This document shows positions 57,547 to 64,000 of a DNA stretch of 64,000 nucleotides, one piece after another (positions within the stretch are counted from its first letter, which is position 1; each line of letters starts with the position of its first letter). This DNA is from Paenibacillus soyae. Its GTDB lineage: Bacteria > Bacillota > Bacilli > Paenibacillales > Paenibacillaceae. The stretch is taken from positions 144,766 through 208,765 of the forward strand of contig NZ_JANIPJ010000015.1 of the NCBI RefSeq assembly GCF_024623455.1, read 5' to 3'. The notes beneath the pieces were generated by a model. That model had not been told where the DNA came from, ran no database searches, and saw only the letters and a list, made by a program, of their open reading frames with translations. The position numbers and the translations under genes were made by a program.

Positions 57547-57557
57547 TGCATTCACTC

Positions 57558-58460
57558 CTACTCGCTGCTAATGAATTGATGCTCCGGCATCCCCTTTAAG
57601 TCGCTCAAAAATTGCTGCATGGCCGTATTGAGGTAACGTCCCGATTTGTATACGACGCCTACGGGATGGGTCGTCTCCAGCTCGTGAACCTTGATAAGCT
57701 TCAAAGTGCCGTGCTTGAGCTCGGTCGGAATTGACAGCTTGGAGACGATGGCGGCGCCGAGATCAATCTCGACCATCCGTTTCACCTCTTCGCTGCTGGA
57801 CAGCTCCATCACGATATTCGGCTGTATGTTGTATTTGCGGAACAGGGCATCGACGAATTTTCTGCCGAGTGTGTCCGGCGCGAGCATAATCATGGGCACG
57901 TCTTTGAGTTTGTCCACGGTAGTATGCGTAAGGCTGCTCAGCGGGTTTTCCGGAGATACGACCAGCTCGAATGTATCGTAATAGAGAACGGATGAGGCAA
58001 TGTTCGGATTTTTCTCCGATAGATAGGTTATGCCAACGTCGACCGAACCATTCTCGACGCAGTGCATGACTTGGGAGGACGGCATCGTATGAATCGTTGT
58101 TTTGATATGAGGGTATTGGTTCTGGAAATAGGATAAGACCCTGGGCAAAATTTGAATGGCGATGGATGATGTCGTGCCGAGTAAGATATGGCCTTGCGGC
58201 GTATGGTTCAAATCGTCGAGCTTCTGCTTCAATTCTTCGACGATATCCAATATGCGTCCCGCGTGATCCAGGAACACGCGGCCGTGATCGGTGAGCGTAA
58301 CGGGTTGATTGCGGTCGATCAGGACGGTTTTGAACTCGTCTTCCAGACTTTTGATCTGGGCGGATACGGCCGGCTGGGTCAGATTGAGCAGCTCCCCCGC
58401 TTTGCGGAAGCTCATCGTCTTGGAAATCGTAAGCAGCGTTTCCAGCTGGCTGATATTCAT
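57558..58460 (-). CDS. LysR-family transcriptional regulator
   Basis: Protein of 300 residues: helix-turn-helix (1-60, MSFRKAGELLNLTQPAVSAQIKSLE) and effector domain (about 90-295; GILLGTTSS-like start HILLGTTSSIAIQILP). Start ATG at 58460 after GGGGG, giving the common MNISQLETLL; the frame continues to 58640 but those codons overlap the corA end and lack a site. It sits upstream of the histidinol-phosphatase gene in the same transcript. Confidence 0.9.
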   Translation of the reverse strand: MNISQLETLLTISKTMSFRKAGELLNLTQPAVSAQIKSLEDEFKTVLIDRNQPVTLTDHGRVFLDHAGRILDIVEELKQKLDDLNHTPQGHILLGTTSSIAIQILPRVLSYFQNQYPHIKTTIHTMPSSQVMHCVENGSVDVGITYLSEKNPNIASSVLYYDTFELVVSPENPLSSLTHTTVDKLKDVPMIMLAPDTLGRKFVDALFRKYNIQPNIVMELSSSEEVKRMVEIDLGAAIVSKLSIPTELKHGTLKLIKVHELETTHPVGVVYKSGRYLNTAMQQFLSDLKGMPEHQFISSE

Positions 58461-58548
58461 GTCCGGTATTCCCCCTTCCGAGGCGTTCATAGCCATATTT
58501 CTAGTATATCCGATTAGCCAGATTGCGGCAAAAAAAGAGGAATGGCCG

Positions 58549-59484
58549 CTATAGCCATTCCTTCTTGCGGAAAATATATAACATGCAGAAGCCAAGCACC
58601 AGCATGATGGCCAGCAGCACGTAGGCTCCCCAGCCGGCATGAACGAACGGCAATATATCGAAATTCATGCCGTAAATGCCGGTCAGGAACGTCAGCGGCA
58701 TGAAGATGGTCGTGATCGCCGTGAACACGCGCATGATTTCGTTGGCGCGGCTGGACAAGCTGGACTGGTAAGCCTCTCGCAAGTTGCCCATCAGGTCGCG
58801 ATACGTATCGAACGACTCCGCGATTTTGAGCGCGTTCTCGTAGACGTCGCTGAAATATTTCTGGAGCTGGTCGTCGATGAGGCGAAGCTCCTTCTTGTTG
58901 AGGGTGAAGATGACCTCGCGCTGCGGGCCGAGCACCTTTCTAACCCACAAAATCTCGCCGCGCAGGCCGATGATTTCGTTCAGGTGCGACTTCTTCGTAT
59001 GCATCAGAATCGCTTCTTCGAGCGTTTCGATCCGATTATCGATCCGGTCGCCGACAAGGAAATAATTATCAACCACAAGGTCGGTCAAATAGTAGAGGAA
59101 TTGATCCGGTCGGCTGACTTCCTGCTCCCACAATATAGGCTTGAGCGAGCGAAGCTCGTTGATCTTCTGCTTCGTGACCGTGATGATGTAATGCTTGCCT
59201 AAAAAGATGTTCAAGGCTCTTAAGAAAATTTCTTCATCATCGAAGCGAATGCTGTTGATTACGATAAAATAATGATTTTCGTAAATTTCGATCTTCGGAC
59301 GCTGCTCTTCTTCGTTTAAGCAATCCTCTACGGCCAGATCATGCATGCCGAATAAGGGCTGCAGGACGGCTAAGTCCTCGACGTCCGCGTCGATCCAATA
59401 AAATCCTTCCGCCGGAGCGACTAACGTCTGCTCGATCTGGTCGACGGTGGTGAATAAGCCGTTGTTAACATGTCTGATTTTCAT
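58549..59484 (-). CDS. corA: Magnesium/cobalt transporter CorA
   Basis: Protein of 311 residues. A large N-terminal cytoplasmic funnel domain with long helices (to about 245), two C-terminal membrane helices and the signature YGMNFD (about 275-280) at the pore mouth. It forms pentamers that admit Mg2+. GAGGAG is 8 bases before the ATG at 59484; a TTG at 59490 is in frame but closer than usual. It is followed by the LysR gene on the same strand. Confidence 0.92.
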   Translation of the reverse strand: MKIRHVNNGLFTTVDQIEQTLVAPAEGFYWIDADVEDLAVLQPLFGMHDLAVEDCLNEEEQRPKIEIYENHYFIVINSIRFDDEEIFLRALNIFLGKHYIITVTKQKINELRSLKPILWEQEVSRPDQFLYYLTDLVVDNYFLVGDRIDNRIETLEEAILMHTKKSHLNEIIGLRGEILWVRKVLGPQREVIFTLNKKELRLIDDQLQKYFSDVYENALKIAESFDTYRDLMGNLREAYQSSLSSRANEIMRVFTAITTIFMPLTFLTGIYGMNFDILPFVHAGWGAYVLLAIMLVLGFCMLYIFRKKEWL

Positions 59485-59560
59485 TCGCAAATCTCCTCTC
59501 TCGTCTTGCAGGAGACTGCCGGCCAGGACTTAGGCGAGCGCGGCGTTTCGTTGTCAGAGT

Positions 59561-59665
59561 TTATTGGACAACGCGCCGGGACTTCATGGCGAAGCGGCTC
59601 TGCTTCAGGCTGACCGACAGCGGCCTTATGCGGTTCGTTTCGGGCTTCGGTCGATCACCTTCCAT
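59561..59665 (-). CDS. Possible 34-residue basic peptide upstream of corA
   Basis: ATG at 59665 with AAGGAG 11 bases upstream (and AAAGGA adjacent) opens 34 codons ending 76 bases before corA. The peptide is basic and hydrophilic (PKPETNRIRPLSVSLKQSRF, ending RRVVQ). In the leader of a magnesium transporter gene a short translated ORF could take part in control, but no conserved pattern is visible and it may be chance. Confidence 0.3.
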   Translation of the reverse strand: MEGDRPKPETNRIRPLSVSLKQSRFAMKSRRVVQ

Positions 59666-59820
59666 GTCCTTTTACACTCCTTTTGAACATCATCGTTTAA
59701 TGTCGAATAACGAATGAATGAACGTCCCAATCCTTGTCTAGTATACTCCCGCGCAAGGAGAACATTCAAGCGAAAAATGACTGCAGGGATCCCGGTTTAA
59801 CAGCATATGCAAGTGGGTTC

Positions 59821-59849
59821 TTGACGGGAATGGCGGAATGGATTAAAGT
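59821..59849 (+). promoter_or_regulatory. Predicted promoter of the metA-metI operon
   Basis: TTGACG (59821-59826) and TAAAGT (59844-59849) with a 17-base spacer, about 40 bases before the SAM riboswitch. Confidence 0.5.
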
Positions 59850-59884
59850 AAAATTAATTGGAACCGCAATAACTGAATAGACTA

Positions 59885-60054
59885 CTTTCTTATCAAGAGC
59901 AGGCGGAGGGACTAGCCCGATGAAGCCCGGCAACCGGCGTAATGAGCACGGTGCTAATTCTTGCGGAGACGTAAAGTTTCTGAGAGATGAGAGAGGCGGA
60001 TGGCTACTTTTCCCGAGCATACGACCTCTTCTCACGCAGAAGGGGTCTTTTTTT
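59885..60054 (+). promoter_or_regulatory. SAM-I (S-box) riboswitch with terminator
   Basis: The leader holds the S-box core blocks: TCTTATCAAGAG...GGAGGGACTAGCCCGATGAA (P1/P2), GCCCGGCAACC and GCACGGTGCTAATTC (P3/P4), GAGAGATGAGAG (closing P1; CTTATC 59889-59894 with GATGAG 59986-59991). It is followed by an intrinsic terminator (GACCTCTTCT and AGAAGGGGTC, 60022-60046) and seven T. With S-adenosylmethionine bound, transcription stops before metA; without it, the genes are read. Confidence 0.95.
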
Positions 60055-60098
60055 ATTGCCGACTTCTAATACACTACTTCATTAGGAGCGTGACAAAA

Positions 60099-61022
60099 AT
60101 GCCGATTAAAGTACCGGACAGCTTGCCAGCCAAAGAAATTTTGAACAACGAGAACATCTTCGTCATGGACGAAAGCGTAGCCTACCATCAAGATATCCGA
60201 CCATTGCGCATTGCGATCCTGAACTTAATGCCAACCAAAGAAACGACGGAAACGCAGCTGCTCCGCCTCATCGGCAACACGCCGCTGCAGGTCGAGGTCG
60301 TGCTGCTGCATCCGCGCACCCATACGTCGAAGAACACGTCCTCCGAGCATCTGGAGGCGTTCTACAAAACGTTCCACGAGATTTCGCATCTTTATTTCGA
60401 CGGCATGATCATTACGGGCGCTCCCGTCGAGCATTTGCCGTTCGAAGAGGTCAATTATTGGGATGAATTGAAGGAAATCATGGCATGGAGCAGACGCCAC
60501 GTCACCTCGACCTTCCATATATGTTGGGCTTCGCAGGCGGGTCTGTATTATCATTTCGGCGTGCCGAAATACAACCTGGACGAGAAGGTGTTCGGGGTAT
60601 TCCCGCATACGGTGGCGAGCGACAAACGGAATACGCAGCTGCTTAGAGGCTTCGACGAATTGTTTTTCGTGCCGCAATCCCGCCATACCGAGGTGAGGAG
60701 AGAAGATATCGAGCCAATCGAGGAGCTGGAGATTTTGTCGGAATCCGAAGACTCGGGCATTTATATCGTAGCTTCGCGCGACGGCAGGCAAATCTTCGTA
60801 ACGGGCCATTCCGAATACGATCCGGCCTCGCTCAAGTTCGAATACGACCGCGACGTGGCCAAAGGCTTGGAGATCGCGCTGCCCAAAAATTATTTCCCGG
60901 GCGATAACCCTGCGCGCATGCCGTTGTCGACTTGGAGAGCGCACGCGAATTTGTTATTCTCGAATTGGCTCAACTACTATGTGTATCAGCAAACGCCTTA
61001 TGATCTGGGCGCAGGCATCTAA
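60099..61022 (+). CDS. metA: Homoserine O-acetyltransferase (MetA/HTS family)
   Basis: Protein of 307 residues. Catalytic cysteine C142 (HICWASQAG), and H237/E239 (VTGHSEYD). Residue 111 is glutamate (APVEHLPF); in this family Glu111 directs acetyl-CoA use while Gly111 goes with succinyl-CoA in Escherichia coli, so acetylation of homoserine is predicted. First committed step of methionine synthesis. Start ATG at 60099 with AGGAG 10 bases upstream; the frame extends to 60000 through the riboswitch, which is not translated. Regulated by the S-box upstream. Confidence 0.93.
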   Translation: MPIKVPDSLPAKEILNNENIFVMDESVAYHQDIRPLRIAILNLMPTKETTETQLLRLIGNTPLQVEVVLLHPRTHTSKNTSSEHLEAFYKTFHEISHLYFDGMIITGAPVEHLPFEEVNYWDELKEIMAWSRRHVTSTFHICWASQAGLYYHFGVPKYNLDEKVFGVFPHTVASDKRNTQLLRGFDELFFVPQSRHTEVRREDIEPIEELEILSESEDSGIYIVASRDGRQIFVTGHSEYDPASLKFEYDRDVAKGLEIALPKNYFPGDNPARMPLSTWRAHANLLFSNWLNYYVYQQTPYDLGAGI

Positions 61023-61068
61023 TATAGAAAGCTTACCTTACTACCATTAGAGGAGTTGCTTATCGAAG

Positions 61069-62229
61069 ATGAAAATCGAAAGTCATTTGGCCCATATCGG
61101 TTCCGAAAAGGAGCCTGTTACGGGAGCGGTCAGCTTTCCCGTATACCAGTCGACCGCTTTCCGCCATCCTAAGCTAGGTCAAAGCACGGGCTTCGATTAT
61201 GCGCGGACCAAAAGCCCGACGCGCGCCGTTCTTGAAGAGGCGGCAGCTCAGCTGGAATCCGGAGATGCCGGATTCGCGTGCAGCTCCGGCATGGCGGCGC
61301 TGCAAACGATTTTCGCGTACTTCAGCCAAGGCGATCACCTCATCGTATCGCTGGACTTGTACGGCGGCACGTACCGGCTGCTTGAGCGGATTATGTCGAG
61401 ATTCGGCGTTACGGCATCGTATGTCGATACGAACGATATTGACGCCATGTCTACTCTCGTTACGCCGAACACGAAGGCGGTTCTGATCGAGACGCCGACT
61501 AATCCGCTAATGATGATTACGGATCTGGAGCGCGTCTGCTCCTGGGCGAAATCCAAAGGACTGCTGACGATCGTCGACAATACGCTGCTTACGCCTTATT
61601 TGCAGCGTCCGATCGAGCTCGGCGCGGATATCGTCATCCACAGCGCGACCAAATATTTGGGTGGTCATAACGATGTTCTCGCGGGACTGATCGTGACGAA
61701 AGGCGAGGAGCTGTCGCAGCAGATGGCGATCCTCCATAACTCGATCGGAGCCGTGCTGGGTCCTCAAGATTCTTGGCTTCTGATGAGAGGGATGAAGACG
61801 CTGGCGCTTCGCATGGAGAGACATCAATACAACGCGACCAAAATCGCGGAATACTTATTGGAGCATCCGGCGATCGAAGAAGTGTATTATCCGGCGCTTC
61901 CTCATCACCCGGGACATGACATCCAGAACAAACAATCGTCCGGCAACACCGGCATCTTCTCGTTCCGCCTGAAGGATGCCCGTTACGTCGAGCCGATTCT
62001 GCGTCATATCAAGCTGATCGCTTTCGCCGAAAGCCTAGGCGGCGTCGAATCGCTTATGACGTACCCGGCCATGCAGACGCATGCCGACATCCCGGAAGAA
62101 ATCCGCCAAGCGATCGGCGTAGACGACCGCCTGCTGCGCTTCTCCGTCGGGATCGAGCATGTCGACGACCTGATCGCCGACCTCGATCAAGCGTTGAGCG
62201 CGGCTAAGCTGGAGATCGACGAAAGATAA
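61069..62229 (+). CDS. metI: Cystathionine gamma-synthase / O-acetylhomoserine thiolyase (MetI-like)
   Basis: Fold-type I PLP enzyme of 386 residues of the Cys/Met metabolism family. The PLP lysine is K195 (HSATKYLGG), with the SSGMAA phosphate loop (72-77) and YGGTY (98-102). It condenses O-acetylhomoserine with cysteine or sulfide. AGAGGAG lies 13 bases before the ATG. It is 47 bases after metA, co-controlled by the S-box. MetI-type versus MetC-type cannot be separated with certainty, but the position behind metA favours the synthase. Confidence 0.9.
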   Translation: MKIESHLAHIGSEKEPVTGAVSFPVYQSTAFRHPKLGQSTGFDYARTKSPTRAVLEEAAAQLESGDAGFACSSGMAALQTIFAYFSQGDHLIVSLDLYGGTYRLLERIMSRFGVTASYVDTNDIDAMSTLVTPNTKAVLIETPTNPLMMITDLERVCSWAKSKGLLTIVDNTLLTPYLQRPIELGADIVIHSATKYLGGHNDVLAGLIVTKGEELSQQMAILHNSIGAVLGPQDSWLLMRGMKTLALRMERHQYNATKIAEYLLEHPAIEEVYYPALPHHPGHDIQNKQSSGNTGIFSFRLKDARYVEPILRHIKLIAFAESLGGVESLMTYPAMQTHADIPEEIRQAIGVDDRLLRFSVGIEHVDDLIADLDQALSAAKLEIDER

Positions 62230-62251
62230 CCACCCGCAACAGGGTAAAGCG

Positions 62252-62287
62252 AAGCCCGCACAGTCGAATTGCTGTGCGGCTTTTTTA
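62252..62287 (+). terminator. Rho-independent terminator of metA-metI
   Basis: AGCCcGCACAG and CTGTGCGGCT pair with one bulge, then TTTTTT. Confidence 0.85.
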
Positions 62288-62380
62288 CGTTTGCGATACT
62301 GTCGATGGTTAACCGTAAACGACTAGCTGATTGGCAGAATAGAGGATCGTGTAGGAAAGATTGAAGGTTTTGTTTAGTTA

Positions 62381-62540
62381 TGACTCCAGTTTCGCAGAAA
62401 CGGAGCAGACGAATGTTCTGGAGAAGCGGCAGCGCTCGCCTTTGTAATTCGGGTTCCAACCTTGCCGCTTGTTCAAGGAACCCGATTACAACAGCGATCG
62501 GAAGAATATTCGACTGCGCAGTGGCCCTGAAGCTGAGTCA
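62381..62540. repeat. Long imperfect palindrome (possible MITE or structured element)
   Basis: A 160-base element begins TGACTCCAG and ends CTGAGTCA. The outer arms pair with few mismatches (ACGGAGCAGACGAATGTTCT with AGAATATTCGACTGCGCAGT, 16 of 20), and the inner arms strongly (TTGTAATtCGGGTTCC with GGAACCCGATTACAA). The loop is about 20 bases. It fills most of the 455-base gap between metI and mqnC and contains no gene. Only one copy lies in this window. Confidence 0.7.
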
Positions 62541-62684
62541 ATAGATTTCAGCTTCATCGGCGCAAACCAACTTTCGCATTTTTGCCATAATGGCCAGCAA
62601 CCTGGTGGATGACTAGTCTTCCATATCTATGTTAGGATTAAGTATTGCGACATACTACGAATGAACGTTAAGGAGGTCTTGCGG

Positions 62685-63821
62685 ATGAGCGCGATAGACC
62701 GGATATTGGATAAAGCGCTGCGCGGCGAGCGCATTTCGCTGGAAGAAGGAATGGAGCTGCTCGCTTCCGATCAGATCGAGAAGATGGGGCACGCGGCGAA
62801 CCAGATCATGATGAAGAAACACCCCGAGCCGATAACGACCTTCGTCGTGGGCCGGAACGTGAACTATACGAACGTGTGCGACGTTTATTGCCGCTTCTGC
62901 GCGTTTTATCGGGCACCGGGCTCCAAGGAAGGTTACGTGCTGGATGACGAGGTTATTCTAAATAAAATTCAAGAAACCGTCGACGTAGGCGGAACGGAAA
63001 TTCTGATGCAGGGCGGCACGAACCCGAACCTGCCGTTCTCGTATTATACGGATCTGCTGCGGAAGATCAAAGCGAGATTCCCGCAGATTACGATGCACTC
63101 CTTCTCGCCAGCCGAAATACAGAAGATGAAGGTGGTCTCTGACGGCCTGTCTCTGGATGAGGTCGTGAGGCAGCTGCACGAAGCGGGACTCGACTCTCTT
63201 CCTGGCGGCGGCGCCGAAATACTGGACGATCGCACGCGCCGGAAGATCAGCCGCCTGAAGGGTTCCTGGACCGATTGGATGGACGTTATGAACGCCGCTC
63301 ACCGTCATGGCATGAACACGACGGCCACGATGGTATACGGTCTCGGCGAGACGATCGAAGAGCGCGCGCTTCATATGCTCCGCATTCGCGACGAGCAGGA
63401 CAAAGTGCTGGCGAACGGATATCCTTCGCCTGGTTTCCTGGCGTTTATCTCGTGGCCGTTCCAGCCGGATAACACGAATCTGAAGCTCGAGAAAGCGAAG
63501 CCCGAGGAATACCTTCGTATCGTGGCGGCCAGCCGGATCATGCTGGACAATATTCCGAACTTCCAATCGTCTTGGGTGACGATGGGACCCGAGATGGGCA
63601 AGCTATCCTTATCGTACGGCTGCAATGACTTCGGCAGCACGATGATCGAGGAGAACGTCGTGTCGGCGGCGGGCACGACGCACAAGGTCAATATCGAACT
63701 TATCCTTCAATTAATCCGGGAAGCCGGCAAAATTCCCGCGCAACGCGATACGAAATATAATATTTTGCGCATGTTTAACGATATGGACAAAGCGGAAAAG
63801 GATTTCGTCATGCAGAATTAG
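62685..63821 (+). CDS. mqnC: Cyclic dehypoxanthinyl futalosine synthase MqnC
   Basis: Radical SAM protein of 378 residues. Cluster motif C65-DVY-C69-RF-C72; blocks GGTNPNLPFSYYTDLL, SFSPAEI, and GGGAEILDDRTRRKISRLKGSWTDWMDVM identify MqnC. It converts dehypoxanthine futalosine to its cyclic form in the futalosine route to menaquinone; MqnE of the same route is at 2961-4064. Start ATG at 62685 with AAGGAGG 8 bases upstream; the ATG at 62661 precedes that site. Monocistronic, with a terminator that directly abuts a group II intron. Confidence 0.95.
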   Translation: MSAIDRILDKALRGERISLEEGMELLASDQIEKMGHAANQIMMKKHPEPITTFVVGRNVNYTNVCDVYCRFCAFYRAPGSKEGYVLDDEVILNKIQETVDVGGTEILMQGGTNPNLPFSYYTDLLRKIKARFPQITMHSFSPAEIQKMKVVSDGLSLDEVVRQLHEAGLDSLPGGGAEILDDRTRRKISRLKGSWTDWMDVMNAAHRHGMNTTATMVYGLGETIEERALHMLRIRDEQDKVLANGYPSPGFLAFISWPFQPDNTNLKLEKAKPEEYLRIVAASRIMLDNIPNFQSSWVTMGPEMGKLSLSYGCNDFGSTMIEENVVSAAGTTHKVNIELILQLIREAGKIPAQRDTKYNILRMFNDMDKAEKDFVMQN

Positions 63822-63839
63822 CATGACATTCCTTTAAAG

Positions 63840-63873
63840 CGGCTCGGGCAAATGCCCGGGCCGTTTTCTTTTT
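63840..63873 (+). terminator. Rho-independent terminator of mqnC
   Basis: CGGCTCGGGCA and TGCCCGGGCCG form an 11-bp stem with a two-base loop, followed by TTTTCTTTTT. The intron begins at the next base. Confidence 0.9.
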
Positions 63874-64000
63874 GTACGCCCAGCATGGGCGTCATCTCTA
63901 GGGTGAAAGTCCCGAACGGGGGCTGGCGAACGCCTACCGTTAGCCAAGAGCAAGGGTGTCCGTCGCGAGGCGGAATCTGAAGGAAGCTGGAGGCAAATGC
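63874..64000 (+). mobile_element. 5' end of a group II intron (cut by window edge)
   Basis: The sequence from 63874 (GTACGCCCAGCATGGGCG) through CTAGGGTGAAAGTCCCGAAC, GGTGTCCGTCGCGAGGCGG and AATCTGAAGGAAGCTGGAGG matches the 5' (domain I) part of bacterial group II introns that carry a reverse transcriptase/maturase gene. The first five bases GTACG differ from the usual GTGYG at position 3. Insertion directly behind a terminator T-run is the habit of class C (IIC) introns. The maturase gene would lie beyond the window. Confidence 0.8.

Noticed and set aside
60000..60098. Longer metA frame starting at 60000
   Set aside because: The region is the S-box expression platform and terminator, not coding.
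1..64000. CRISPR arrays, tRNA or rRNA genes, prophage genes, replication origin
   Set aside because: No regularly spaced repeats, no tRNA-like T-loop/CCA structures, no rRNA segments and no phage structural genes were seen; the DnaA boxes at 26880-26977 lie before sda rather than beside dnaA/dnaN and lack an evident unwinding region, so I do not call them an origin.

Overview
The window looks like chromosomal DNA of an endospore-forming, low-to-mid GC Gram-positive bacterium, most likely Paenibacillus or a close relative in the Paenibacillaceae. This is inferred from gene content: the primosome pair DnaB/DnaI, the sporulation checkpoint protein Sda, HemQ of the coproporphyrin heme pathway, a YheC/YheD-type spore-coat ATP-grasp protein, succinate dehydrogenase in the order C-A-B, many lipoprotein signal peptides, a 'stalk' (copper amine oxidase N-terminal-like) domain, and strong AGGAGG ribosome sites. 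About 62 protein genes are supported. I saw no rRNA, tRNA, CRISPR array or prophage.

Layout. 0-4.7 kb: end of a HEPN-like protein, an SDR oxidoreductase, two A-type/NifU-type Fe-S carriers, YuzB, a YutJ-like flavoprotein and mqnE (futalosine menaquinone route). 4.7-9.5 kb: a complete Bce-type peptide-antibiotic module (response regulator, short intramembrane-sensing kinase, ABC ATPase, FtsX-type permease) with a BceR-type operator before the transporter genes. 9.5-16.6 kb: a phosphoesterase, an SDR, a second two-component system divergent from a secreted helical protein, a small multidrug-type transporter and a lipoprotein multicopper oxidase. 16.6-22.4 kb: a Fur-controlled iron-siderophore locus: a Btr-like AraC regulator, a lipoprotein, a siderophore-binding protein fused to a stalk domain, and two FecCD permeases. 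22.4-30.5 kb: membrane phosphoesterase, topB, YheC/D, sda with a cluster of DnaA boxes, YumC-type ferredoxin-NADP reductase, and NDH-2 behind a Rex-like operator. 30.5-36.9 kb: an AraC/YesN-type membrane sensor and an LplA/LplB/YtcP-type sugar importer.

36.9-49.6 kb: hemQ, yuiB, dnaB-dnaI, a sulfate importer (sbp-cysT-cysW-yezD), a 48-residue membrane protein, uvrC, a CPBP protease and a LysR regulator; two copies of a ~166 bp inverted-repeat element lie here. 49.6-55.3 kb: sdhCAB, then a Fur-box-preceded MFS exporter with a PadR regulator. 55.3-64 kb: HxlR and EamA genes, a LysR-PHP phosphatase pair, corA, a SAM riboswitch controlling metA-metI, a ~160 bp imperfect palindrome, mqnC, and the 5' end of a group II intron placed directly behind the mqnC terminator.

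Common themes are respiration (menaquinone synthesis, NDH-2, SDH, heme, Fe-S carriers), iron supply under Fur, and envelope stress/antibiotic response. Three ABC importers here carry no ATPase gene. The most unusual items are the stalk-fused, apparently non-lipidated siderophore-binding protein, the two families of palindromic intergenic repeats, the DnaA-box array in front of sda, and the intron behind the mqnC terminator. I did not find a clear-cut new defence or biosynthetic system; all assignments come from reading the sequence, not from searches.
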